DNA of 15,678 nucleotides from Holophagaceae bacterium UBA692. GTDB taxonomy: Bacteria > Acidobacteriota > Holophagae > Holophagales > Holophagaceae. The stretch's first letter is position 1. Every line of letters starts with the position of its first letter. Of the stretch, positions 1 through 6,034 are shown piece after piece. Where the stretch lies: contig DBMS01000204.1 in NCBI GenBank assembly GCA_002297665.1, positions 1,737 to 17,414 of the forward strand, in the 5' to 3' direction. Under the pieces are notes generated by a model. The model was not told the DNA's origin, did no database searches, and was given only the letters and a program-made list of their open reading frames with translations. The translations under genes and the position numbers were made by a program.

Positions 1-33
1 GCGCCCTGGTGGCGACGCTGGGGCGTCCTGGGC

Positions 34-825
34 CTAAGCGGGGGGCTGCGCCCGGAGGGACGCCAGGAGATCCGCCTGGACCTGGGGATTGCCCGTGACC
101 ACGTCGCCCGTCTCCACCCAGCCGCCCCCGCCCCCCCAGTCGGTGACGCAGCCCCCGGCCTCCTGGAGGAGCAGGACCCCGGCGGCGAAGTCCCATTTCC
201 GCAGGCCCATCTCGTAGTAGCCGTCGTAGATGCCGCAGGCCGTGTGGGCCAGGTCCAGGGCCGCCGAGCCCCCGCGGCGGATGGCCTTGGCGCGGTGGAA
301 GATGGCCGGCAGGGTGCTCACGAACCGTTCGAACCGGTCGCCCAGCTGCCAGGCGAAGCCGGTGGCCAGGAAGGCCCCGGTGAGGCCCGGCTGGCTTGAA
401 ACGGTCATGGGCTGGCCGTTCCAGGTGGCCCCCTCGCCCCGCACGGCCACGAAGAGGTCCTCCCGCAGGGGATCGTAGATGCAGCCGGCCAGAGGCCCCT
501 GGGGGTCCCACAGGGCCACGGAAACGCACCAGTGGGGGAAGCCCTGGATGAAGTTGAGGGTGCCGTCCAGGGGGTCGGCGATCCACACGCGGCCCTCCAC
601 GGGACCGGTGGCCCCGGTTTCCTCCCCCAGGAAGCCATAGGCGGGGAAGCGGTCGGCCAGCAGCCGCTGGATGGCCGCCTCGCTGGCCCGGTCTGCTTCG
701 CTCACCAGGTCGTTCTTGGACTTTTCGGAAATGGTGCGAGGATCCAGCTTGCGGAAGTAGGTCAACAGGACCTTCCCGCCCGCGCGGGCAGCGGCTATGC
801 AGGCTTCACGTTCGGCTTCCAGCAT
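34..825 (-). CDS. Inositol monophosphatase family protein
   Basis: The 263-residue product has the hallmarks of the Mg2+-dependent inositol monophosphatase/SuhB superfamily, which hydrolyses sugar or inositol monophosphates in the cytoplasm. Metal-ligand motifs visible are GEE (residues 67-69), WIADPLDGT (81-89) and the C-terminal WDFAAG (211-216). RRGGSAALDLA (from about 183) is also typical. Length matches the family (about 260). I chose the ATG at 825 because GGAG lies 7 bases upstream; a longer in-frame start at 876 would extend into the upstream control region. The residue after DPLDGT is Leu90, where many members have a second Thr. A CysQ-type nucleotidase is possible but less likely, since the spacing fits IMPase better. 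The gene diverges from nfu, 114 bp away. Confidence 0.9.
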   Translation of the reverse strand: MLEAEREACIAAARAGGKVLLTYFRKLDPRTISEKSKNDLVSEADRASEAAIQRLLADRFPAYGFLGEETGATGPVEGRVWIADPLDGTLNFIQGFPHWCVSVALWDPQGPLAGCIYDPLREDLFVAVRGEGATWNGQPMTVSSQPGLTGAFLATGFAWQLGDRFERFVSTLPAIFHRAKAIRRGGSAALDLAHTACGIYDGYYEMGLRKWDFAAGVLLLQEAGGCVTDWGGGGGWVETGDVVTGNPQVQADLLASLRAQPPA

Positions 826-890
826 TCGGATTCTCCATCTTCCAGATTGCCCGGATCTTCCCAGGTTCTTTCCCACAGTTTGGACTGGAT

Positions 891-915
891 AATCCCGACA
901 TTTCTAGTAAACTAT
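891..915 (+). promoter_or_regulatory. IscR type 1-like operator upstream of nfu
   Basis: This 25-base stretch matches 19 of 25 positions of the IscR type 1 consensus as I recall it (ATASYYGACTR-WWW-YAGTCRRSTAT). The right half, read as its complement ATAGTTTACTA, matches 10 of 11 consensus half-site positions; the left half matches 7 of 11. It starts 49 bases before the nfu ATG, in the suhB-like/nfu divergent gap. A GATAAT sequence at 888-893 just overlaps it and could be a -10 element. IscR/Rrf2 regulation of Fe-S biogenesis genes is established in other bacteria. Its operation here is inferred, and no regulator gene is in the window. Confidence 0.35.
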
Positions 916-939
916 TCAAGTCAGTGGCGAGGTTACCGT

Positions 940-1482
940 ATGCCCAAGGTCGTCAACATCGAACCCACTCCCAATCCCGATGCGCTCAAGTTCATCGTGC
1001 AGCGGCCCATCCTCCGCTCCGGGACGCGCTCCTTCCGGGACTTCGGGGCCGCGGTGGGGGACCCCCTCGCCTCCAGCCTCTTCGCGCTGGGCCGGATCAC
1101 CTCCGTCTTCTACATGGACCGGTTCGTCACCGTGAACAAGGCCCCCGACGACGAATGGAGCGGCCTCATCGACCCCATCTGCGAGGCCATCGAGGACCTG
1201 GAGTTGGAGGCGGTGGACGGCAACGCCCCGGCCCCCGGGAGCACCCTGGCCGACGACGAGAAGCTGGCGGCCATCAACAAGCTCCTGGACGAGCGCATCC
1301 GGCCCGGCCTCGCCGGCGACGGCGGCGGGGTGGAAGTGCTATCCTTCGAGGACAACACCCTCCAGATCAGCTACCACGGAGCCTGCGGCTCCTGTCCCAG
1401 TTCCGGCGGGGGCACCCTTCGCTTCATCGAGGGCCTCCTGCAGGACGAAATCGACCCCCAGATCCGGGTCATCAGTTATTGA
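940..1482 (+). CDS. nfu: Nfu-type iron-sulfur cluster scaffold/carrier protein
   Basis: The 180-residue protein has two domains. An Nfu N-terminal domain (about residues 3-90) opens with EPTPNPDALKFI, the signature of PF08712. A NifU C-terminal domain (about 107-178) carries the cluster-binding CxxC in GACGSCPSS (Cys149, Cys152). Nfu proteins bind a [4Fe-4S] cluster bridged between two subunits and deliver it to client enzymes such as lipoyl synthase. The ATG at 940 is preceded by GAGG at 7-base spacing. The frame is open further upstream, but that part reads through the divergent promoter region and is rejected. It is transcribed with the downstream dehydrogenase E1 gene, 50 bp away. GACGSCPSS is followed by an extra Gly run (GGG) before TLRFIE, a small departure from the usual motif. 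Confidence 0.93.
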   Translation: MPKVVNIEPTPNPDALKFIVQRPILRSGTRSFRDFGAAVGDPLASSLFALGRITSVFYMDRFVTVNKAPDDEWSGLIDPICEAIEDLELEAVDGNAPAPGSTLADDEKLAAINKLLDERIRPGLAGDGGGVEVLSFEDNTLQISYHGACGSCPSSGGGTLRFIEGLLQDEIDPQIRVISY

Positions 1483-1483
1483 A

Positions 1484-1499
1484 CGGCCGTCCGCGGCCG
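1484..1499 (+). repeat. Intercistronic GC hairpin between nfu and E1
   Basis: CGGCCG-tccg-CGGCCG forms a perfect 6-bp stem with a 4-base loop, starting one base after the nfu stop codon. There is no T-tract, so it is unlikely to be a full terminator. It could protect the upstream mRNA end or tune expression of the E1 gene relative to nfu (inference). Confidence 0.4.
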
Positions 1500-1532
1500 A
1501 TGCACCGAGTGAAGTCTGAACGAGGACCGGCG

Positions 1533-3590
1533 ATGATCGAGACCAAGGTGAAGGATGCGGGCCCGCGGGCCCAGGTGGCAGAGGGTCCGGACGCCCCGAC
1601 CCTGATGGCGTGGTACCGCACCATGCACATGGGGCGGGTGCTGGACGACAAGGCGCCCAACTACCTCAAGCAGGCCATCGGCTGGTCCTACCACGCCCCC
1701 TGCGCGGGCCACGACGGCATCCAGCTGGCCCTGGGCCTCACGTTCCGGGCCGGGCAGGACTACCTGTTCCCCTACTACCGGGACCTGCTCACCTGCCTCG
1801 CGGGAGGCCTGACCCCCCTGGAGATCATCCTCAACGGCATCTCCAAGGCCGAGGACCCCTCCAGCGGCGGCCGCCACATGTCCAACCACTTCGGCAAGCC
1901 GGAGATCCACATCCAGAACGTCTCCAGCTGCACCGGCAACCACACCCAGCACGCCGTGGGCCTGGCCCGGGCCGTCAAGACCTACGGCCGGGACGCGGTG
2001 GTGTTCAGCAGCCAGGGCGAGTCCAGCGTCTCGGAAGGGTACGTGTACGAGGCCATCAACGGCGCCAGCCTCGAGAAGCTGCCGGTGGTCTTCGTGTTCC
2101 AGGACAACGGCTACGGCATCTCCGTGCCCAAGTCCGACCAGACCGCCAACGTGCACGTGTGCGACAACTTCCGGGGCTTCCCCAACCTGCTGATCCTGAA
2201 GTGCGACGGCAAGGACCCCCTGGATTCCATGCGGGCCCTGCGCGAGGCGGTGGCCTACGCGAAGTCCGGCGCCGGCGCGGCCATCATCCAGGCCGACTGC
2301 GTGCGCATCGGCAGCCACTCCAACAGCGACAAGCACGAACTCTACCGCTCCCCCGAGGAACTGGCCGCGGCCCGGGCCCAGGATCCGCTCCCGCGCTTCC
2401 GGACCTACTGCCTGGAGCACGGCGTGGCCGAGGCCGACCTGGCGGCCATCGAGAAGGCGAACCTGGAGACCTACAACGCCGCCTCCGACGCGGCCATCGC
2501 CGCCAAGGACCCCGATCCCGCGGCCATCTTCGAGCACCTGGTGCCCGAGCCCTGGGTCACGCCGCTGTTTCCGGACGGCACCCACGACGAGGAGGGGCCC
2601 AAGGAGACCATGCTCCACGCCATCAACCAGACCCTGAAGGAGGAGTTCCGGGCCAACCCGGACACCTACATCTGGGGCCAGGACGTGGCCAACAAGGAGA
2701 AGGGCGGCATCTTCAACATCACCAAGGGCATGCAGCAGGAGTTCGGGCGCGGGCGCGTCTTCAACGGGCCCATCGCCGAGGACTTCATCACCGGCACGGC
2801 CAACGGCTTCACGCGCCTGGACGACAAGATCCGCGTGGTGGTGGAAGGCGCCGAGTTCGCCGACTACTTCTGGCCCGCCACCGAGCAGCTCATCGAGCTC
2901 TCCCACGAGTCCTGGCGGAGCATGGGCAAGCAGGTGCCCAACATCACCATCCGCCTGGCCTCGGGCGGCTACATCGGCGGCGGCCTCTACCACAGCCAGA
3001 ACATCGAGGGCTTCCTCACCACCATCCCGGGCATCCGCGTGGTGGTGCCGGCCTTCGCCGACGACGCCGCGGGCCTGCTGCGCACCTGCATCCGGAGCCG
3101 GGGCGTCAGCCTTTTCCTGGAGCCCAAGTTCCTCTACAACGCCGCCCAGAGCAAGGCCCACATCCCCGCGGATTTCGCCGTGCCCTTCGGCAAGGCCCGG
3201 GTGCGGCGGGAGGGCACGGACCTCACGGTGCTCGCCTACGGCACGCCCGTGCACTTCGCCCTGGAGGCCGCCCACAAGCTCGAGGCCGAGGGGCGCAGCG
3301 TGGAGGTCATCGACCTGCGCAGCCTCAACCCCCTGGACACCGAGACGATCTTCGCCAGCGTCCGCAAGACCCACCGCGCCATCGTGGTGCACGAGGACAA
3401 GGTCTTTGGCGGTTTCGGAGGCGAGGTGGCCGCGCAGGTCTCCGAGCAGTGCTTCCCGTGGCTGGACGCCCCCGTGGGCCGCGTGGGCTCCACCTTCACA
3501 CCCGTGGGCTTCAACCGGATCCTGGAGCGGGCCATCCTCCCCAACACCGACAAGGTGCTGGCGGGAATGCGCAAGGTCCTGGCGTTCTAG
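1533..3590 (+). CDS. Fused alpha/beta E1 of branched-chain 2-oxoacid dehydrogenase
   Basis: This 685-residue protein joins the E1 alpha (about 25-340) and E1 beta (about 355-685) subunits that are usually separate. E1 decarboxylates 2-oxoacids with thiamine diphosphate and passes the acyl group to lipoyl-E2. The ThDP motif runs from SQGESSVSEG (160-169) to NGYGIS (192-197). Glu where pyruvate enzymes have Asp (GDG) is usual in branched-chain E1, which favours 2-oxoisovalerate as substrate. The beta half shows GQDVANKEKGGIFNITKG, NGPIAEDFITGTANG, VEGAEFADYFWPA and the C-terminal VIDLRSLNPLDTETI. The ATG is preceded by GAGG at 7 bases. No E2 or E3 gene is present, so the partners are encoded elsewhere. 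Pyruvate or another 2-oxoacid cannot be excluded as substrate. Confidence 0.92.
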   Translation: MIETKVKDAGPRAQVAEGPDAPTLMAWYRTMHMGRVLDDKAPNYLKQAIGWSYHAPCAGHDGIQLALGLTFRAGQDYLFPYYRDLLTCLAGGLTPLEIILNGISKAEDPSSGGRHMSNHFGKPEIHIQNVSSCTGNHTQHAVGLARAVKTYGRDAVVFSSQGESSVSEGYVYEAINGASLEKLPVVFVFQDNGYGISVPKSDQTANVHVCDNFRGFPNLLILKCDGKDPLDSMRALREAVAYAKSGAGAAIIQADCVRIGSHSNSDKHELYRSPEELAAARAQDPLPRFRTYCLEHGVAEADLAAIEKANLETYNAASDAAIAAKDPDPAAIFEHLVPEPWVTPLFPDGTHDEEGPKETMLHAINQTLKEEFRANPDTYIWGQDVANKEKGGIFNITKGMQQEFGRGRVFNGPIAEDFITGTANGFTRLDDKIRVVVEGAEFADYFWPATEQLIELSHESWRSMGKQVPNITIRLASGGYIGGGLYHSQNIEGFLTTIPGIRVVVPAFADDAAGLLRTCIRSRGVSLFLEPKFLYNAAQSKAHIPADFAVPFGKARVRREGTDLTVLAYGTPVHFALEAAHKLEAEGRSVEVIDLRSLNPLDTETIFASVRKTHRAIVVHEDKVFGGFGGEVAAQVSEQCFPWLDAPVGRVGSTFTPVGFNRILERAILPNTDKVLAGMRKVLAF

Positions 3591-3603
3591 CGGACCTCGC
3601 GCC

Positions 3604-4137
3604 TCAGCGCCGCGGGTCCTTCTCCTCCCCGTCCCCGGCGAGGGGGTTGGGGAGGGGATCCAGCTGCACCCCGGTCACCTCGGCCCGGACGCGCACCGGA
3701 ACCGCGAAGAGCCCGTAGACGCTCACCAGGTGGGTGAAGTCGTAGGAGACGGTGCACACGGGGCCCTCCTCGGTGAGGCCCGGCGTCAGCCGGAAGGCGT
3801 CCTCCCCCAGGGCCGCCTCCGTGAAGCCCAGGTCGAAGGCGCGGCGGCGCAGCGCGTGGAGCGCCGCTTCCTCGCCCTTGATGCGGGACTGCCGGGCCGC
3901 GATCCCCGCGGCGTGGCGCAGGGCATAGTGCCCGTAGACCACCGGGAGGGCGCGGGCCCCGGCCAGCAGGCCTGCCCCGAGGACCAGGAGGACCGCCGCG
4001 CCCAGGAGCCGGTGGGCGCTGAACCTCTGGAGGACCTCGCCCAGGAACCCCCGCGCCCCGCGCCACAGGCGGAGCCCCGCCCGCGCCGCCAGCCCCCGGA
4101 GCCTCGCGCCCAGCGCCTCCCAGTCCTCAGCGCGCAT
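3604..4137 (-). CDS. Small single-pass membrane protein, unknown function
   Basis: I do not recognise a family for this 177-residue product. It has an Arg-rich amphipathic N-terminus (1-43), one strongly hydrophobic segment (about 44-66, LLGAAVLLVLGAGLLAG core) and a basic/charged helix (80-100). A beta-rich tail follows (125-158, containing VCTVSYDFTHLVSVYGLF). The positive N-terminus suggests a cytoplasmic N-terminus with the rest outside (inference). The ATG overlaps the end of the upstream DUF4403 gene by 11 bases, so the two are probably translationally coupled. The last 20 or so codons are built from a GC-rich palindrome, so the C-terminal PLPNPLAGDGEEKDPRR may be repeat-derived. A competing frame over the same bases gives a Pro/Arg/Gly-rich product and looks like a shadow. 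Confidence 0.7.
   Translation of the reverse strand: MRAEDWEALGARLRGLAARAGLRLWRGARGFLGEVLQRFSAHRLLGAAVLLVLGAGLLAGARALPVVYGHYALRHAAGIAARQSRIKGEEAALHALRRRAFDLGFTEAALGEDAFRLTPGLTEEGPVCTVSYDFTHLVSVYGLFAVPVRVRAEVTGVQLDPLPNPLAGDGEEKDPRR
3621..3658. terminator. Very stable GC hairpin between convergent genes
   Basis: Bases 3621-3636 pair with 3642-3658 around the loop GGCGA, giving about 16 pairs (a few G-T) with a single bulged T at 3648. It starts 31 bases after the E1 stop and lies inside the last codons of the convergent membrane-protein gene. No T-run follows on either strand, so it is not a classic intrinsic terminator. It may block transcription from both sides, or be a copy of a dispersed palindromic repeat; the CCCC-rich/GGGG-rich layout resembles repeats scattered in other high-GC genomes. 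Confidence 0.45.
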
Positions 4138-5473
4138 CGGGCGTGACGCCGATCTGTACCGCGCCTTCCAGGCGGGCCACCACCTTGAACCGGTCTTCCA
4201 GCACGTCCACCCGGCCCACGCGGAACGCGTCCACCACGCCGGTGAGGGCCACCTGGGGCGTGAGGGCGCGGTTGAGGCCCTGCTGGGTCTTCTCCTTCAG
4301 GTCCTTCAGGCTCTTGTCCAGGAAGAAGCTGCACTTGTCGGTGAGCGTCTTGCGGAGGGTGCCCCGGTAGAACCACTCCCCCAGGCTGGTGATCCAGTTG
4401 CGGGTCTCGAGGGTGTAGTCCAGGTCCTCCAGGCGGAGGGTGCCCAGGACCTCATTGAAGACGGGGCGGCCCTTGAGGGTGAGCCTTCCCGTCACCTTCC
4501 CCTTGATGTCCAGGTCCAGGTAGGCCCAGCCGTCCTTGCCGCGCACGGCGGCGCGGGTGACTTCGAACCGGCCCTTGTCGGTCTCGAAGGGCTGGGCGGA
4601 AAGCTGCTGCGTGAGCTGGCGAGAGGCGTGCTCGTAGCTCAGGTCCGCGTCCACCTGGAGGCTGAAGCCGGGCGCGATGGGCCGGGTCGACAGGTCCAGG
4701 GGGGGCAGGGGCCTGGGCACGGGCTGGGGGCGCGCTCCCAGGCACACCGCGGGCCGGATCTGGATCTCGGGCGTCAGGGTCAGCACCTTGCCCTGGCTGG
4801 ACCAGGGGCTCAGCCTCACGCGCTCGGGGTTGAGCATCAGGAACACGCCGGGGGCGAGCTCCACGGGCTGCTGGGCCTGGAGCCAGGCCGCCTCGGCCCG
4901 GGGCCGGAGCCGGGTGGCCTCCTGGATCTGGGCCTGGAGGGCCCGGGTGGCCTTGGCGAGGTTGTCCTTCATGCCCGCGAGCACCTTGTCGGTGATGTCG
5001 TAGCCCAGGTACGTGACATGGCAGCCGTCGATGCGCAGGGGCTCTTCGGGCGTGAGCTTGAGGTCCAGGCCCCAGTCGGGGGTCAGGGCCACTTCGGCCT
5101 GGATGCCCAGCCGGGCCTTGCGGAAGGATTCCGGCGGCAGCCCGCAGGAGCCCATGCCCTTGACGTAGGTGCCCATGCGCAGGCCGACCTCGAACCAGTA
5201 GTTCACCGTCGTGTGCATGAGGACCCGGTTGCCCTTGAGCACGAAGTACAGCGGCTCGCGGTAGAGGTTGAACCGGTAGGCCGGGCTCCCCTGGGCGAGG
5301 CCGGGCAGGTTGGTCCAGGTCTCCACGCCCTGGGGCGTCACGGGGGTGGTGCGCTCGGCGGCGGCGAACATGGGGGCCAGGTCCACCTGGATGGGGGCCG
5401 CCAGGGTCGACGCGGGCGGCTCCTGGCCGTGGAGGCAGAACGGGATCAGGGCCAGCAGTCGCCAGGTGCGCAT
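4127..5473 (-). CDS. Secreted DUF4403 family protein
   Basis: The 448-residue product begins with a short signal peptide (MRTWRLLALIPFCLHG, probable cleavage near Gly16) and is otherwise soluble, so it is likely periplasmic or membrane-associated. The overall pattern fits DUF4403 (PF14356): N-terminal beta-rich repeats with YREPLYFVLKGNRV, a central region (about 262-345) with LDLDIKGKVTG and GRPVFN, then LRLEDLDYTLETRNW and a helical region ending in TPQVALTGVVDAFRVGRVDVL. The family has no assigned biochemical function; a lipid-binding-like fold is only a guess. Length is usual for the family. The ATG at 5473 has no convincing Shine-Dalgarno, but an in-frame stop lies just upstream, so it is the first possible ATG. 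It probably depends on transcription, and perhaps translation, of the bacilliredoxin gene ending 34 bases upstream. Confidence 0.75.
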   Translation of the reverse strand: MRTWRLLALIPFCLHGQEPPASTLAAPIQVDLAPMFAAAERTTPVTPQGVETWTNLPGLAQGSPAYRFNLYREPLYFVLKGNRVLMHTTVNYWFEVGLRMGTYVKGMGSCGLPPESFRKARLGIQAEVALTPDWGLDLKLTPEEPLRIDGCHVTYLGYDITDKVLAGMKDNLAKATRALQAQIQEATRLRPRAEAAWLQAQQPVELAPGVFLMLNPERVRLSPWSSQGKVLTLTPEIQIRPAVCLGARPQPVPRPLPPLDLSTRPIAPGFSLQVDADLSYEHASRQLTQQLSAQPFETDKGRFEVTRAAVRGKDGWAYLDLDIKGKVTGRLTLKGRPVFNEVLGTLRLEDLDYTLETRNWITSLGEWFYRGTLRKTLTDKCSFFLDKSLKDLKEKTQQGLNRALTPQVALTGVVDAFRVGRVDVLEDRFKVVARLEGAVQIGVTPDAR

Positions 5474-5507
5474 CCTACAATGGTAAGCACCGGCGACCGG
5501 TCAGCGG

Positions 5508-5918
5508 TCACGAAATGGACGCGCAGAGCTCCTCGGCGATCATGTCCGGCGTGCGGTCCAGGAACGACATGCGCCCCATGAGGCGGACCAGGCGGCCGTC
5601 CCGGAGGATCGCGGCCTGGGGCGAACTGGGTGGGGCGCCTTCGAAGTATTCCCGGGCCCGCTGGGTGGCCTCGGTCTCCATGCCCGCGAAGACCGTGACC
5701 AGGTGGTCGAACCGGAGCCCCTTCTCCCGCAGGGCCTTGATCACCCCCGGGCGGGCCCCGGCCGCAGCGCAGCCGCACACGGAGTTCACGATCAGCAGCG
5801 TGGTGCCGGGGCGCTGGAGGGCCTCGTCCACCTCGTCGGGGGTCATGAGGTGCCGGAAACCGGCCTGGCTGAGTTCGTCCCTCATGGGGGCGACCATGTA
5901 TTCGGGGTAGTTGGCCAC
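5508..5918 (-). CDS. BrxA/BrxB-family bacilliredoxin
   Basis: The 136-residue protein matches the YphP/YqiW (DUF1094) thioredoxin-fold family. The characteristic CGC active site is in VNSVCGCAAAGARPG (Cys48, Cys50). Other family traits are the N-terminal YPEYMVAPMRDEL, FAGMETEATQRARE and FLDRTPDMIAEEL near the end. Bacilliredoxins remove bacillithiol from mixed disulfides on proteins; the CGC motif also supports disulfide isomerase-like activity in vitro. The start is GTG at 5918 with AGGAG six bases upstream. It leads a minus-strand cluster with the DUF4403 and small membrane protein genes and diverges from sppA. A redox role is well supported by the motif. Whether this organism makes bacillithiol cannot be seen here. 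Confidence 0.92.
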   Translation of the reverse strand: MANYPEYMVAPMRDELSQAGFRHLMTPDEVDEALQRPGTTLLIVNSVCGCAAAGARPGVIKALREKGLRFDHLVTVFAGMETEATQRAREYFEGAPPSSPQAAILRDGRLVRLMGRMSFLDRTPDMIAEELCASIS

Positions 5919-5940
5919 GGGTGCTCCTGCGTTCCTTCAA

Positions 5941-5968
5941 AGTTTACCCGTTTTGTCATCTTTGCCAA
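5941..5968 (-). promoter_or_regulatory. Candidate promoter of the bacilliredoxin gene
   Basis: On the minus strand, TTGGCA (5963-5968, 5 of 6 to the -35 consensus) is followed after 16 bases by TAAACT (5941-5946, 4 of 6 to the -10). A start site near 5934 would leave a short leader with AGGAG before the GTG. Visual match only. Confidence 0.35.
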
Positions 5969-5984
5969 AGAGGTATCAAACGGG
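5947..5984. repeat. Nested inverted repeat in the brx/sppA divergent gap
   Basis: Outer arms CCCGTTT (5947-5953) and AAACGGG (5978-5984) enclose an inner palindrome CTTTG-C-CAAAG (5960-5970). The repeat overlaps both candidate divergent promoters: the minus one above and a plus-strand TTGTCA (5953-5958) with TATCAA (5974-5979) at a short 15-base spacing. This layout suits one regulator controlling both directions, though it could be chance. Confidence 0.4.
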
Positions 5985-6001
5985 CGCGTGGGGGCATTAC
6001 C

Positions 6002-6034
6002 ATGGTGGAAACGACCACGGGGGTAGATTCATGA
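6002..6034 (+). CDS. Possible 10-residue leader peptide before sppA
   Basis: ATG at 6002 opens MVETTTGVDS and stops at 6032-6034, so its TGA overlaps the sppA ATG in an ATGA arrangement. A G-run lies 7 bases upstream of the ATG. This could couple ribosome arrival to sppA initiation, whose own Shine-Dalgarno (GGGGGTAG) is weak. An ORF this short can easily be chance. Confidence 0.2.
   Translation: MVETTTGVDS

Noticed and set aside
1..33. Possible 3' end of another gene at the left edge
   Set aside because: A plus-strand frame ends at TAA 35-37, but 11 codons are too few to support a call.
532..939. N-terminal extension of nfu to an upstream ATG
   Set aside because: It would run antisense through the IMPase-family gene and the divergent promoter; the ATG at 940 has a good Shine-Dalgarno and matches the family start.
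1476..3392. A 638-residue minus-strand open frame opposite the E1 gene
   Set aside because: It is low-complexity Gly/Val/Ala/His sequence fully antisense to a clear E1 protein.
3587..4066. Alternative 159-residue frame over the small membrane protein
   Set aside because: Extremely Pro/Arg/Gly-rich; the competing frame has a proper hydrophobic segment and couples to the upstream gene.
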